Origin: Drosophila pseudoobscura
Lineage: Eukaryota; Arthropoda; Insecta; Diptera; Drosophilidae
Direction: 5' to 3'
NCBI RefSeq assembly: GCF_009870125.1
Contig: NC_046683.1
Location: 47,135,869 to 47,199,868, forward strand
Length of the DNA: 64,000 bases
Positions 63,001 through 64,000 of the stretch are shown here, in pieces. The translations under genes and the position numbers were made by a program. The first letter of the stretch is position 1; every line of letters begins with the position of its first letter. The notes under the pieces are model-generated. The model saw only the letters and a list, made by a program, of their open reading frames with translations, ran no database searches and was not told the origin of the DNA.

Positions 63001-64000
63001 GGAAGGAGCGCTTGTAGTAGCTGTGCTCCACTGGTCGATACCCGGATGACGTCTGCAGAAACATTTTGTCGATGTGCGCGGGCGCATCGTCCGTGGGTGA
63101 GACGACCGGTGTGAATGGGTTGTAGATCTCCTCGCCCTCGGCCGGAGCAATGTCATCAGCCAGCTCCTTTAGTATGGAGGATATCCCCCCCGCCGTGTAC
63201 AGCTTGCCTGCAGGAAAGGGATGGTTGGGAGAGAGAACGAAAGAAAGATATTGGGGCATTAGTGCGCAGAATCGTAGGGGGAGTGGGTGTTCAGGTGGGT
63301 CAGAGCTTTCCTCCTCCTTTCTCGTCGTATGGGATTTTACTGAATGGAATTCTGGCTACTCACTGATTAGCTGTCCCCGCTTGTCCCGCTGCGACTTCGT
63401 CTTGCGTTGCACGCGTCGCTCCTCGTAGCTCTGATCGATTTCCAGCTCGCCGGACAGCGAGGCGTCGTGCATGTCGGAGCACTGCTTGAGGTACCGCATC
63501 AGGGTCTCGTTGGCCTGGCGGACCACCTCCACTTCCCCGGCAGCTATCAGCTTGCGCTCCCTCCTCCTCCGCGACTCCGACTTGCTACGTTTGCGTCGCG
63601 GACTCTTGTCAAAGCTGTTTCGGGAGCGCAGCGATCGCTGGGCGGGACTGGCCTGCGGATCGGACAGTGACTGCTGCTTGCGCGATGTCCCAGGCCCTCC
63701 AGCGCCATTTCCGACTGCGGTTGCTCCCGCACTGCTGAGGGCCGAGGGTGTGGGCGAGCTCTGCTTGAGCTCGCGATCCATGTAGCCCAAGATGCCTCGA
63801 TGAAACGAGGAGTCCGCTTCCAGGGCCTGTGGCTGCGGCGAATGGTTTCGCCTGGACCTGTGATGGCCATGGGTGGCCGGCAGCTGCTGCAGTGTCTCCC
63901 TCAGGCTCATGGCGTCTCCGGATGAGTTGCGACTGCCATCGCTCTGCTTCGTTGGCTGCGACGGCAGTGACGGTGGCGGCGCCGGAGAATCCAGATGTTC
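60031..64000 (-). CDS. Tmem237: TMEM237-like ciliary transition-zone membrane protein (5' partial)
   Basis: Five exons, all with GT..AG junctions and consistent phase: 64000-63364 (open at the window edge), 63207-62778, 62536-62105, 60435-60258 and 60186-60031 (TGA at 60033-60031). They give 610 residues before the stop. Introns are 156, 241, 1669 and 71 nt. Visible residues 1-355 are disordered and rich in Ser, Arg and Gly, with a basic KSPRRKRSKSESRRRRERK stretch. Four membrane segments follow: about 372-396 (LLLSNICHGLLAGLALAHLL), 477-497 (ending LVSVFDR), 517-535 and 571-588. The 'HG-LAG' motif in the first helix, 'S.FDR' after the second and the overall spacing match vertebrate TMEM237, a Joubert-syndrome (JBTS14) protein of the ciliary transition zone. 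In flies cilia are restricted to sensory neurons and sperm. The long N-terminus exceeds human TMEM237 (about 400 residues). The ATG at 63910 is in frame, but the frame stays open to the edge, so the true start is probably outside. Confidence 0.82.
61640..62097 (+). pseudogene. Frameshifted coding-like fragment inside the TMEM237-like gene's large intron
   Basis: Not recognised. On the plus strand, opposite to the host gene, one frame from an ATG at 61712 (MEVLARPNSEVNVFLRTD...) stops at 61858. A second frame, open from 61828 to a TAA at 62097, takes over (QAKAVEGLLRTVAEYLRDGR, then TPLTVSDMEIRRMRLYTIVY). A third frame upstream also reads like protein (EERQDGFRYPHHFDIQLNGS). Coding-like composition that moves between frames suggests a decayed insertion such as a retrogene or transposon remnant. 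The 1669-nt host intron is much longer than its three neighbours. A chance ORF in GC-richer intron DNA remains possible. Confidence 0.3.

Noticed and set aside
1..64000. tRNA, rRNA, CRISPR array or bacterial-type operon
   Set aside because: I saw no tRNA B-box with a matching cloverleaf, no rRNA-like sequence and no regularly spaced repeats. The DNA is clearly insect nuclear.

Overview
The window is nuclear DNA from a fruit fly (genus Drosophila). The short neuropeptide F receptor on the minus strand near 33 kb is recognisable almost end to end as the Drosophila protein. Introns have the short GT..AG form usual in flies. Repeats of the DINE-1/INE-1 type are present, here closest in style to the SGM copies of the obscura group. 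The receptor differs from the D. melanogaster protein, notably in an alanine-rich N-terminus, so I infer a species outside the melanogaster subgroup, possibly the obscura group. In D. melanogaster this receptor lies on 3L, so Muller element D is likely (inference).

Layout. 1-20 kb: no convincing gene, only AT-rich noncoding DNA with simple repeats, one small DINE-1 remnant at 15.5 kb and a T-rich block at 12.4-13.3 kb that resembles a minus-strand 3'UTR. 20.1-22.0 kb: an intronless 644-residue minus-strand gene of the MYCBP-associated protein (MYCBPAP) family. 22-32.6 kb: noncoding, with a textbook G-quadruplex motif at 27.56 kb and a puzzling coding-like island at 29.1-30.05 kb. 32.64-34.73 kb: the single coding exon of sNPF-R, minus strand, with a splice acceptor 240 nt upstream of its ATG and a consensus splice donor 6 nt beyond its stop codon. 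34.7-58.9 kb: a gene desert of about 24 kb that probably holds sNPF-R noncoding exons and regulatory DNA. It contains two DINE-1/SGM-like elements, a dense cluster of short tandem repeats at 37.1-37.6 kb, coding-like fragments at 52.75-53.43 kb and a candidate small plus-strand gene at 57.66-58.15 kb. 59.0-64.0 kb: five exons of a minus-strand gene whose four-pass C-terminal half matches TMEM237, a ciliary transition-zone protein. Its 5' end lies beyond the right edge. One intron of it carries a frameshifted coding-like fragment on the opposite strand.

The three recognised genes are all on the minus strand and are unrelated in function: a peptide GPCR for feeding and growth signalling, and two proteins linked to cilia or sperm. 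Nothing suggests that they act as a unit. Most of the other open reading frames are chance ORFs in noncoding DNA or antisense shadows.
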